From: Nocardioides sp. REDSEA-S33_B3
GTDB taxonomy: Bacteria; Actinomycetota; Actinomycetes; Propionibacteriales; Nocardioidaceae
Direction: 5' to 3'
NCBI GenBank assembly: GCA_001627335.1
Contig: LUPK01000059.1
Span: 1 to 64,000, forward strand
Length of the DNA: 64,000 nt
The position numbers and the translations under genes are program-made. The notes under the pieces are model-generated. The model ran no database searches. It saw only the letters and a program-made list of their open reading frames with translations, and was not told the origin of the DNA. Below, one piece after another: positions 16,711-24,559 of the stretch; the stretch's first letter is position 1, and each line of letters begins with the position of its first letter.

Positions 16711-17754
16711 ATGAAACTGGGACTTCAGCTGGGTTACTGGCAGGCGCAGATGCCGACGCACCACGGCGACCTCGTGCAGGCCGCCGACGAGTCCGGCTTC
16801 GACGCGATCTTCACCGCCGAGGCCTGGGGCTCCGACGCGTTCACGCCGCTGGCCTGGTGGGGTCGGGAGACGAGCAACGTGCGTCTCGGCACCTCGATCG
16901 TGCAGATGTCGGGCCGCACCCCCACCTCCATCGCCATGCACGCGCTGACCCTCGACCACCTCTCCGGCGGCCGGCTCGTGCTCGGCATGGGCGTGAGCGG
17001 CCCCCAGGTCGTGGAGGGCTGGTACGGCCAGCCGTTCAAGAAGCCGCTGGCCCGCACCCGCGAGGTCGTCGACATCATCCGCCAGGTGCTGCGCCGCGAG
17101 GGCCCGGTCACCAACGACGGCCCGCACTACCCGCTGCCCTACACCGGCGAGGGTGCGATGGGCCTGGGCAAGCCGCTCAAGCCCATCACGCACCCGCTGC
17201 GCGCCGACGTCCCGATCTGGCTCGGCGCCGAGGGCCCCAAGAACGTCGCGCAGACCGCCGAGATCGCCGACGGGTGGATCCCGATCTTCTACACGCCCAG
17301 GTCGGCGGGGATGTACCAGGACTGGCTCGACGAGGGCTTCGCCCGTCCCGGCGCCCGGCGCACCCGCGAGACCTTCGAGATTGCGGCGACCTGCCACCTG
17401 CAGATCGTGAAGGACGAGGCCGAGAAGCGCGCCGCGCTCGACGCGATGAAGCCCTTCGCCGCGCTCTACATGGGCGGCATGGGCGCCCAGGAGATGAACT
17501 TCCACAACCAGGTCTTCGTGCGGATGGGCTACGAGCAGCTCGCCGAGGAGGTGCAGAAGCTCTTCCTCTCCGGGGAGAAGGAGCGCGCCACCGCACTCAT
17601 CCCCGACGAGCTGGTCGAGGACATGCACATCATCGGGACCGAGGGCGAGGTCAAGGAGAAGGTCGCGGAGTGGGAGTCCACCGGCGTCACCACGCTCATG
17701 GTGAGCCTGCACTCGCCCGACGAGGTCCGCCGGGTCGCCGAGCTGCTGGCCTGA
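16711..17754 (+). CDS. LLM-class (F420-dependent-type) oxidoreductase, Rv3520c-like
   Basis: The 347-residue TIM-barrel protein belongs to the luciferase-like monooxygenase family, F420 branch: LGLQLGYWQ at the N-terminus, GLDA-like ESGFDAIFTAEAWGSDAF, LGTSIVQMSGRTPTSIAMHALTLDHLSGGRLVLGMGVSGPQV, and a C-terminal TTLMVSL. It matches the position of Rv3520c beside Rv3521. It probably oxidises or reduces a sterol intermediate with F420 or FMN, but the step is unknown. The ATG at 16711 is used here; an in-frame GTG at 16702 is possible. It stands one base before the next gene. Confidence 0.8.
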   Translation: MKLGLQLGYWQAQMPTHHGDLVQAADESGFDAIFTAEAWGSDAFTPLAWWGRETSNVRLGTSIVQMSGRTPTSIAMHALTLDHLSGGRLVLGMGVSGPQVVEGWYGQPFKKPLARTREVVDIIRQVLRREGPVTNDGPHYPLPYTGEGAMGLGKPLKPITHPLRADVPIWLGAEGPKNVAQTAEIADGWIPIFYTPRSAGMYQDWLDEGFARPGARRTRETFEIAATCHLQIVKDEAEKRAALDAMKPFAALYMGGMGAQEMNFHNQVFVRMGYEQLAEEVQKLFLSGEKERATALIPDELVEDMHIIGTEGEVKEKVAEWESTGVTTLMVSLHSPDEVRRVAELLA

Positions 17755-17755
17755 G

Positions 17756-18394
17756 ATGACCGAGGTCATCGGGCTCAGCGCCTTCGCGCACTCCGACCTG
17801 CCCACTGCGGAGGTCGACCGGCAGCAGGAGGTGTACGACGCGCTCGCCGACGCCGTCCGCGGGCTCGTCGACGCCACCATCCGCTCGACGGTGCCGGAGG
17901 AGCGCATCAGGTCCGTCGAGGAGCGGGTGCGCGCGCTGACCGAGGAGCTGCGTGCCGAGCAGCTGCCCGGCCCGTTCGGCATCCACTACAACGACGAGGG
18001 CCGCTCCTGGAACTGGGGCAACGCCGTCGTCGGTCGTCGCAACGCGATCGCCCCGCCGCTGGAGCTGCTCGAGCGGCCCGGGGGAGGGCTGCGCACCGAG
18101 GTCGAGCTGGGTGCGGCGTACGAAGGTCCGCCGGGGCTGGTCCATGGCGGCGTCACCATGCTGCTCCTGGACCACCTCATGGGCGAGGTCGGCAGCGACG
18201 GCCACCGCCGGGTCACGATGACCGGCACGCTCACGGGTCGGTACGCCGCTCCGACGCCGCTCGGCCCGGTCGTGCTGGAGGGCTGGATCGCCCGCGAGGA
18301 GGGCCGCAAGGTCTTCGTCGAGGCGACGCTCGGCACGCCGGACCAGGTCACGGTCGAGGCGCACGGCGTGTTCATCATCCCGTCCTGGGCCTGA
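17756..18394 (+). CDS. hotdog-fold thioesterase-like protein, Rv3519-like
   Basis: The 212-residue protein has a C-terminal PaaI/4HBT hotdog domain: AAYEGPPGLVHGGVTMLLLDHLMGEV is the central helix region and GRYAAPTPLG follows. The N-terminal half (about 80 residues) is charged and helical. It is probably an acyl-CoA thioesterase or a double-bond-handling hotdog enzyme acting on steroid CoA esters. It is separated by one base from the LLM gene, hence co-transcribed. Gene order LLM plus this protein next to DUF35 equals Rv3520c/Rv3519. Confidence 0.75.
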   Translation: MTEVIGLSAFAHSDLPTAEVDRQQEVYDALADAVRGLVDATIRSTVPEERIRSVEERVRALTEELRAEQLPGPFGIHYNDEGRSWNWGNAVVGRRNAIAPPLELLERPGGGLRTEVELGAAYEGPPGLVHGGVTMLLLDHLMGEVGSDGHRRVTMTGTLTGRYAAPTPLGPVVLEGWIAREEGRKVFVEATLGTPDQVTVEAHGVFIIPSWA

Positions 18395-18428
18395 GACGAC
18401 CCGCCGGCGGACCACCCTGGCGCAGAAC

Positions 18429-18442
18429 TGGAACACGTTCTA
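18429..18442. promoter_or_regulatory. KstR-type operator upstream of the FadD8-like gene
   Basis: TGGAACACGTTCTA matches TnnAACnnGTTnnA at all fixed positions and ends 11 bases before the ATG at 18454. It gives the ligase gene its own regulated promoter apart from the gene pair upstream. Confidence 0.83.
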
Positions 18443-18453
18443 GTGTCGCCCCC

Positions 18454-20058
18454 ATGAGCGACCTGGACACCCTGCGCACCGGCACCCACAACGGCCACCT
18501 CATGGTCGCCGCCCTCAAGCGGCACCGCACCAAGCCCGTCATGCACCTCGGTGACACGGTGCTGACCGGCGGCGAGACGGCGGCGCGGATCAGCCAGTAC
18601 GCCCAGGCGTTCGAGTCCCTCGACGCCGGTCGTGGCACGGCTGGCGCGCTGCTGGCGCTGAACCGACCCGAGGTGCTGTTCATCCTCGGCGCCGGCCAGA
18701 CCCAGGGCTACCGACGCACCTCGCTGCACCCGCTCGGCTCGCTGGACGACCACGCCTACGTCATCAACGACGCCGAGATCAGCGTGCTGGTCGTCGACCC
18801 GGTCTTCGCCGACCGTGCCGCAGGCCTCCTGGAGAAGTGCCCCGGCCTCAAGCAGGTCCTCACCATCGGGCCGGTGCCCGACCAGCTCGCCCACGTCGGC
18901 AAGGACCTCGTGGCCACGGCTGCGGAGTTCGAGCCGAAGCCGCTGGAGGCGGTGCTGCTCCCGCCCGACCACATCACCTCGATCACCTACACGGGCGGCA
19001 CCACCGGCAAGCCCAAGGGCGTCATCGGCCTGGCGCAGTCGTTCTCGACGATGACCGCGGTCCAGCTCTCGGAGTGGGAGTGGCCGACCAACCCCAAGTT
19101 CCTCATGTGCACCCCGCTCTCGCACGCGGGTGCGGCGTTCTTCGCCCCGACCGTCATCAAGGGCGGTGAGCTGCACGTGCTGACCAAGTTCGACCCGGCC
19201 GAGGTGCTGCGCGTGATCGAGGAGGAGAAGATCACCGCCACCATGCTGGTGCCCTCGATGCTCTACGCGCTGATGGACCACCCCGACAGCCGCACCCGCG
19301 ACCTGTCCTCGCTGGAGACGGTCTACTACGGCGCCTCGGCGATCAACCCGGTGCGGCTGAAGGAGGCCATCGAGCGGTTCGGCCCGATCTTCGCGCAGTA
19401 CTACGGCCAGTCCGAGGCCCCGATGGTCATCACCTACCTGTCCAAGGAGGACCACGCCGAGGCCGTCGCGACCGGCAACGACGCACGCCTCTCTTCCTGC
19501 GGTCGGCCCGCGGCGATGCTCCGCACCGCGCTGCTCGGCGAGGACGGCAACCCGGTCCCCGTCGGCGAGCCGGGGGAGATCTGCGTCGCCGGCCCGCTGC
19601 TCTCCGGCGGCTACTGGAAGCTGCCCGAGGTCACCGCCGAGACCTTCCGCGACGGCTGGATGCACACCGGCGACGTGGCGCGCGAGGACGAGGACGGCTT
19701 CTGGTACATCGTCGACCGCACCAAGGACATGATCGTCACCGGCGGGTTCAACGTCTTCCCGCGCGAGGTCGAGGACGTCGTCGCCGAGCACCCCGCGATC
19801 GCCCAGGTCGGGGTGATCGGCACCCCGCACGAGAAGTTCGGCGAGGCGGTCACCGCCGTCGTCGTGATGCGCGAGGGCCACGAGCTCACCGACGCGGTGA
19901 TCGCCGAGATCCAGGAGATGGTCAAGGACCGCAAGGGCTCGGTGCAGGCGCCCAAGCAGGTCATCGCCACCGACGCCCTGCCGCTCACCGGCCTCGGCAA
20001 GCCGGACAAGAAGGCGCTGCGCGCGCAGTTCTGGACCGGGGACCGCTCGGTCGGCTGA
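18454..20058 (+). CDS. fadD8: FadD8-like acyl-CoA ligase
   Basis: The 534-residue ANL-superfamily ligase makes an acyl-AMP and then the CoA thioester. Motifs: P-loop ITYTGGTTGKPKG near residue 178, YYGQSEAP (A5), GWMHTGDVAREDEDGFWYIVDR (A7), MIVTGGFNVFPREVE (A8) and the catalytic Lys in LTGLGKPDKKAL (A10). The N-terminal text HNGHLMVAALKRH and GYRRTSLHPLGS is characteristic of M. tuberculosis FadD8 as I recall it. The substrate is not established, but the KstR-type box 11 bases upstream ties it to steroid use. No terminator or partner gene follows. Confidence 0.8.
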   Translation: MSDLDTLRTGTHNGHLMVAALKRHRTKPVMHLGDTVLTGGETAARISQYAQAFESLDAGRGTAGALLALNRPEVLFILGAGQTQGYRRTSLHPLGSLDDHAYVINDAEISVLVVDPVFADRAAGLLEKCPGLKQVLTIGPVPDQLAHVGKDLVATAAEFEPKPLEAVLLPPDHITSITYTGGTTGKPKGVIGLAQSFSTMTAVQLSEWEWPTNPKFLMCTPLSHAGAAFFAPTVIKGGELHVLTKFDPAEVLRVIEEEKITATMLVPSMLYALMDHPDSRTRDLSSLETVYYGASAINPVRLKEAIERFGPIFAQYYGQSEAPMVITYLSKEDHAEAVATGNDARLSSCGRPAAMLRTALLGEDGNPVPVGEPGEICVAGPLLSGGYWKLPEVTAETFRDGWMHTGDVAREDEDGFWYIVDRTKDMIVTGGFNVFPREVEDVVAEHPAIAQVGVIGTPHEKFGEAVTAVVVMREGHELTDAVIAEIQEMVKDRKGSVQAPKQVIATDALPLTGLGKPDKKALRAQFWTGDRSVG

Positions 20059-20210
20059 CCCCGTCGTCTCCGGCCGCGGATCTGCGAGGACGGACTTCAG
20101 CAACCATCGTCACGTCCGGTGCGTCATAGGGGAGTGGCGCGCATGACCATCGACCGAGGGACCGACCGGATCATCGCGCTCGCCATGACGCCGATCTGGA
20201 GACGGGCGCG

Positions 20211-20800
20211 GTGACCACGACCCGTGCGTCCGCCGCCGGGTTCGTCACAGCTTCGTGGATCCCCGGGACCACGATGGTGGCGTGGCGTGGAACGACGCTC
20301 TACCTCGTCACGGGCGAGTCCACGCGCACACCTTGGCGCTCGGCAGATCAGGTCGGGTTCGAGCCTGATGGCACGCCGGTCCTCGTCGCGGCTGACATCG
20401 ACGGCAGCGCCGTTCTCTCGAGTGGAACGGGGACGAGCGTGTGGCCCGCGCTCCTGTGGTCGATGTCGACGTCTCCTCCAGCCGTCACGTGGGTGTGAGC
20501 TCGAACGCTGCTGGTGGCGGTTCCGCAGGACGGAGCTGCCACCGTCGTCGATGCGCGGACCGGCGCCACCGTCGGCGAACTCAGACACGGTCGCGGAGTC
20601 CTCGCCTACACCGACCAGTGGATCGACGACGAGACGCTGTTCGTTGCTGCGGCGCCGTACTTGCTGGCCTGGCGCCCTGTGTCCGGTGCGCTACTCAGGG
20701 TCGCAGATGCCCGGACTCCGGGGGCTACTGGGACGTCGATCTCGTCCCGCCCCCACGTCGGGTGGCGTCCGCGGGTCCGTGACCGAACCTTGAAGTTGGA
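20211..20800 (+). pseudogene. decayed gene, possible beta-propeller-type fragment
   Basis: Between 20059 and 20870 no intact gene was found. A GTG-started frame at 20211-20498 (VTTTRASAAGFVTASWIPGTTMVAWRG...) and a different frame from about 20514 (VPQDGAATVVDARTGATVGELRHGRGVLAY...WRPVSGALL) read like consecutive blades of a WD40/YVTN-type propeller separated by a frameshift. A short ATG frame at 20143-20214 behind GGGGAG overlaps the first by four bases. Codon use is less GC3-biased than in neighbouring genes. The remnant stops at the palindrome at 20823. The ancestral function is unknown, and a frameshift by sequencing error cannot be excluded. Confidence 0.5.
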
Positions 20801-20822
20801 CGCTGTTGTTCCATCGTCCAGC

Positions 20823-20856
20823 GGCAAGGTTCATCGGCCGGCCGATAAACCTTGCC
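20823..20856. repeat. palindrome of the GTTCATCGG family 3' of echA19
   Basis: A 34-base near-perfect inverted repeat with left arm GGCAAGGTTCATCGG and one mismatch. The core GGTTCATCGG is the same as in the hairpins at 6132-6163 and 7367-7398. It lies 14 bases beyond the echA19 stop codon. It could work as a terminator-like hairpin but lacks a T tract. Confidence 0.75.
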
Positions 20857-20870
20857 GCCCCGCCGGGCCG

Positions 20871-21653
20871 TCAGCGGCCCTGGAACTCCGGCTTGCGCTT
20901 CTCCAGGAACGCCCGCGGGCCCTCCTTGGCGTCGTCGGAGGAGAAGACCGCCGCGCCGACCTTCGCGTCGTCGGCCCAGCACTCCTCCTCGTGCTTGCCC
21001 TCGGAGTCGCGCATCGTCTTGAGGATCGCCTGGACCGCGAGCGGGCCGTTGGCGGCGATCATGTCGGCGATCTCGCGTGCCTTCTCCAGAGCCGAGCCGT
21101 CGGGGACGACGTGGCCGATGAGGCCGAGCTCCTTGGCCTCGGCGGCCATCAGCGTGCGCCCGGTCAGCAGCAGCTCGGCGGCCACGGTGTAGGGGATCTG
21201 GCGGGGGAGCCGGACCGCGGAGCCGCCCATCGGGTAGAGCGACCAGCGGGCCTCCGCGACGCCGAACTTCGCCGACTCGCCGGCGACCCGGATGTCGGTG
21301 CCCTGCAGGATCTCGGTCCCGCCGGCGATCGCCGGACCCTCCACCGCGGCGACGAGCGGCTTGGTGAGCCGGAAGCCCTTGAGGAGCCCCTTGATGACCG
21401 AGGGATCGAACTCGCCGGACTCGAAGCTGTCCGAGGGTGGCTTCTCGTTCGCGGTCTTCAGGTCCATCCCGGCGCAGAAGTAGCCGCCCGCGCCGGTGAG
21501 GATGCAGACGCGGATCGAGTCGTCGGAGTTCACCCGGTCCCAGGCGTCCTCCATGATCCGCAGCATCTCGCTCGAGAGCGCGTTGCGGCGCTCGGGACGG
21601 TTCATGGTCACGGTCAGGACGTGGCCGTCCTGCTCCACCAGGCAGTCAGTCAT
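20871..21653 (-). CDS. echA19: EchA19-like steroid enoyl-CoA hydratase
   Basis: The 260-residue crotonase has the oxyanion-hole segments [14 protein letters not shown] and [27 protein letters not shown] and the catalytic Glu region in [24 protein letters not shown]. It closely resembles M. tuberculosis EchA19 (Rv3516), which hydrates the unsaturated cholesterol side-chain CoA ester. The ATG at 21653 ([11 protein letters not shown]) gives the family length; a GTG at 21671 would add six residues but run nearly into the operator. It is divergent from fadD19, as in Rv3516/Rv3515c, sharing a KstR-type box. Confidence 0.9.
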   Translation of the reverse strand: MTDCLVEQDGHVLTVTMNRPERRNALSSEMLRIMEDAWDRVNSDDSIRVCILTGAGGYFCAGMDLKTANEKPPSDSFESGEFDPSVIKGLLKGFRLTKPLVAAVEGPAIAGGTEILQGTDIRVAGESAKFGVAEARWSLYPMGGSAVRLPRQIPYTVAAELLLTGRTLMAAEAKELGLIGHVVPDGSALEKAREIADMIAANGPLAVQAILKTMRDSEGKHEEECWADDAKVGAAVFSSDDAKEGPRAFLEKRKPEFQGR

Positions 21654-21675
21654 GGCGGTGATGCTAGCCACAAAC

Positions 21676-21689
21676 GAGAACGTGTTCTA
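21676..21689. promoter_or_regulatory. KstR-type operator between echA19 and fadD19
   Basis: GAGAACGTGTTCTA matches TnnAACnnGTTnnA except for the first base. It is 10 bases from the fadD19 GTG and 22 bases from the echA19 ATG, so the promoters overlap and transcripts must have very short leaders. Confidence 0.8.
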
Positions 21690-21699
21690 GTCTGCGGTC

Positions 21700-23340
21700 G
21701 TGGCCCTCAACATCGCTGACCTGTTCGAGCACGCGGTCGACGCCGCCCCCGACAACCCCGCCGTCAAGGTGGGCGATCGCATCGCGACGTACGCCGACCT
21801 GGAGGCCGAGTCCAACCGGCTCGCGCACTACCTGCAGAGCCAGGGCGTCGGCCCCGGCGACCACGTGGCGATCTACGCCAAGAACTCCGTCGAGCACGTC
21901 GTCGCCGTGCTCGCCACGGTCAAGATCCGTGCGGTGACGATCAACGTCAACTACCGCTACGTCGAGGGGGAGCTCAACTACCTCTTCGACAACGCCGACG
22001 TGGTCGCCGTGGTCTTCGAGCGCTCCTACGCACCGCTGCTGGCCGCGGTCGCGCCCAACCACGAGAAGCTCAGGACCTTCGTGGCGATCCCCGACGCGAT
22101 CGACCCAGACGACGCCTCGGACATCTCCTCCTTCGGCGGTGTGCTGTACGCCGACGCCATCGCCGACCAGAGCGCCGAGCGGGACTTCGCCGAGCGCAGC
22201 GCCGACGACCTCCACATCATCTACACCGGTGGCACGACCGGGTTCCCCAAGGGCGTCATGTGGCGCCACGAGGACTTCTGGCGCGTGCTCGGCGGCGGCA
22301 TCGACTTCTACACCGGCGAGCCGCTGGAGGAGTACGACCAGTCCAAGCAGGCCACCGACCCGCGGATGACGACCTTCCCGCTCAGCCCGCTGATGCACGG
22401 CGGCGCCCAGGCCGGCCTGCTCATGCATCTGTTCGCCGGCCACCTCACGGTGCTCGAGCCGAAGTTCGACCCCCAGCGCACCTGGGAGATCATCGAGGCC
22501 GACAAGGTCCAGTTGATCTTCATGACCGGCGACGCGATGGCGCGGCCGCTCATCGAGGAGTACGAGCGCAAGAAGGCCACCGGCACGCCGTACGACGGCA
22601 GCAGCCTGTTCGCGATCTCCAGCTCGGCCGCGATCTTCTCCCCGCCGGTCAAGAAGCGCTGGATGGACGAGTTCACCGGCGCGGTCTTCACCGACTCCAT
22701 CGGTGCGACCGAGACCGGCTTCTCGGGCATGGGCATGCAGGACAAGGACGCCATCAGCACCGACGGCCCGGTCGTCGCGCTCGGTCCCGCATCGGTCGTG
22801 CTCGACGAGGACAACCGTCCGATCCCGATAACCGAGATCGGCAGGATCGGGCGTCTGGCCCGCGGCGGCAACATCCCGCAGGGCTACTACAAGGACCCGG
22901 AGAAGTCCGCGGCGACCTTCATCGAGGTCGACGGCACCCGCTACTCCGTGCCCGGCGACTTCGCCCGCATCGAGGCCGACGGCAAGGTGACGCTGCTCGG
23001 CCGCGGCTCCAACTGCGTCAACACCGGCGGCGAGAAGGTCTACCCCGAAGAGGTCGAGATGGCCATCAAGGGTCACCCGGCCGTCTACGACACCCTGGTC
23101 GTCGGCATCCCCGACGCCACCTACGGCCAGGCCGTCGCCGCCGTCGTGGAGCTCCGCGACGGGCAGAGCCTCGAGCTCGAGGAGCTGCGCGAGTACCTCC
23201 GCGCCCACCTGTCTGGCTACAAGCTGCCCCGGTCGCTCACGGTCGTCGACACGATCCCTCGCAACGCCACCGGCAAGGCGCAGTACCCCGCGGCCAAGGA
23301 GATGGCGCTCGCCGCCCAGGCCGCGCCCACCGCCGGCTGA
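21700..23340 (+). CDS. fadD19: FadD19-like steroid side-chain CoA ligase
   Basis: The 546-residue ANL ligase matches FadD19 (Rv3515c), which activates the C27 steroid carboxylate made by CYP125 and is needed for C24-branched sterol side chains in Rhodococcus. Motifs: IIYTGGTTGFPKGVMWRHED near residue 175, SIGATETGFSG (A5), CVNTGGEKVYPEEVE (A8) and the A10 Lys in PRNATGKAQYPAAK. VNYRYVEGELNYLFDNADVVAVVFE is typical of this subgroup. A GTG start at 21700 directly follows the KstR-type box. It is followed after 53 bases by a nitronate monooxygenase gene on the same strand. Confidence 0.92.
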   Translation: MALNIADLFEHAVDAAPDNPAVKVGDRIATYADLEAESNRLAHYLQSQGVGPGDHVAIYAKNSVEHVVAVLATVKIRAVTINVNYRYVEGELNYLFDNADVVAVVFERSYAPLLAAVAPNHEKLRTFVAIPDAIDPDDASDISSFGGVLYADAIADQSAERDFAERSADDLHIIYTGGTTGFPKGVMWRHEDFWRVLGGGIDFYTGEPLEEYDQSKQATDPRMTTFPLSPLMHGGAQAGLLMHLFAGHLTVLEPKFDPQRTWEIIEADKVQLIFMTGDAMARPLIEEYERKKATGTPYDGSSLFAISSSAAIFSPPVKKRWMDEFTGAVFTDSIGATETGFSGMGMQDKDAISTDGPVVALGPASVVLDEDNRPIPITEIGRIGRLARGGNIPQGYYKDPEKSAATFIEVDGTRYSVPGDFARIEADGKVTLLGRGSNCVNTGGEKVYPEEVEMAIKGHPAVYDTLVVGIPDATYGQAVAAVVELRDGQSLELEELREYLRAHLSGYKLPRSLTVVDTIPRNATGKAQYPAAKEMALAAQAAPTAG

Positions 23341-23393
23341 CCGGCCGTCCGACCCGCACCCGCCTCCCCACCACCTGCCAGGAGAGACCTGAC

Positions 23394-24500
23394 ATGCGCA
23401 CCCCGATCTGCGACGAGTTCGGCATCGAGTACCCCATCCTCGCCTTCACCCCCTCCGAGCACGTGGCGGCGGCCGTGTCGCGTGCCGGCGGCCTGGGGGT
23501 CCTGGGCTGTGTCCGGTTCAACGACACCGAGGAGCTCGACCGGACCCTCACGTGGATGGACGAGAACACCGACGGCAAGCCGTACGGCGTCGACGTTGTC
23601 ATGCCCATGAAGATCCCCACCGAGGGCACCTCGACCGACCTGTCGAGCTACATCCCCGAGGAGCACAAGAAGTTCGTCGACGAGACGCTGCTCAAGCTCG
23701 GCGTGCCGCCGCTCCCGGAGGGCGAGGGCCGAGAGGGCGTGCTCGGGTGGCTGCACTCGATGGCCCGCTCGCACGTCGACGTGGCGCTGCAGCACCGCCC
23801 GGTCTTCATCGCCAACGCGCTCGGCTCGCCGCCGGTCGACGTGATCGAGCAGTGCCACGCGGGTGGCCTCAAGGTCGGCGCCCTGGCCGGTGCCCCCAAG
23901 CACGCGCTGAGCCACGTGGCCAACGGCGTGGACATCATCATCGCGCAGGGCTACGAGGCCGGCGGCCACACCGGTGAGATCGCCTCGATGGTGCTCACCC
24001 CGGACATCGTCGACGCCGTCGGCCCCGACGTCCCGGTGCTCGGCGCCGGTGGCATCGGCTCCGGTCGCCAGGTCGCCGCCTCCCTGGCCCTCGGCGCCCA
24101 GGGCGTGTGGACCGGGTCGATCTGGCTCGGCACCGAGGAGTACCGCAACCTCTCGGCCAACCACTCCGCCTGGGAGACGGCCTTCACCCGCGCCACGTCG
24201 GCCGACACCGTGCGCACCCGCGTCTACACCGGCAAGCCGGCCCGCCTGCTCAAGACCAAGTGGACCGAGGCCTGGGCGGAGGAGGGCGCCCCGCAGCCGC
24301 TGCCGATGCCGCTGCAGAACCTCCTGGTCGCCGAGGCGCACAACCGGATCGTCGCCTCGAACGACCCCGACGTGATCTCGATGCCCGTCGGCCAGATCGT
24401 GGGCCGGATGAACGAGGTGCGTCCGGTCGCCGACGTCATGGCCAGCCTGGTGGCCGAGTTCGAGGAGGCCGTCGCCGCCCTCAACAAGGTCAACGGCTGA
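23394..24500 (+). CDS. nitronate monooxygenase-family flavoenzyme
   Basis: The 368-residue FMN TIM-barrel protein has MRTPICDEFGIEYPILAF at the start, IIAQGYEAGGHTGEIASMVLTPDIVDAVG with the catalytic-type His in GGHTG, and LGAGGIGSGRQVAASLALGAQGVWTGSIWLGTEE for phosphate binding. It is a different branch from IpdC at the left of the window. Its position behind fadD19 suggests co-transcription and a possible oxidation or double-bond step on a sterol CoA ester, but no defined reaction can be given. ATG at 23394 follows AGGAGAG. A strong hairpin lies 20 bases after its stop. Confidence 0.8.
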   Translation: MRTPICDEFGIEYPILAFTPSEHVAAAVSRAGGLGVLGCVRFNDTEELDRTLTWMDENTDGKPYGVDVVMPMKIPTEGTSTDLSSYIPEEHKKFVDETLLKLGVPPLPEGEGREGVLGWLHSMARSHVDVALQHRPVFIANALGSPPVDVIEQCHAGGLKVGALAGAPKHALSHVANGVDIIIAQGYEAGGHTGEIASMVLTPDIVDAVGPDVPVLGAGGIGSGRQVAASLALGAQGVWTGSIWLGTEEYRNLSANHSAWETAFTRATSADTVRTRVYTGKPARLLKTKWTEAWAEEGAPQPLPMPLQNLLVAEAHNRIVASNDPDVISMPVGQIVGRMNEVRPVADVMASLVAEFEEAVAALNKVNG

Positions 24501-24520
24501 GCGTTCCCAGTCACTGGTCG

Positions 24521-24546
24521 AGGCCCCGAGCGAGCGCTCGGGGCCT
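24521..24546. terminator. hairpin terminator after the fadD19 operon
   Basis: A perfect 12-base-pair stem, AGGCCCCGAGCG with its complement CGCTCGGGGCCT, closed by a 2-base loop, begins 20 bases after the stop at 24500. Only a short CTTAGCCTTT follows rather than a T tract, as is usual in actinobacteria. TAGCCT at 24547-24552 directly behind it is a -10-like sequence for the next gene. Confidence 0.7.
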
Positions 24547-24559
24547 TAGCCTTTCCGGT

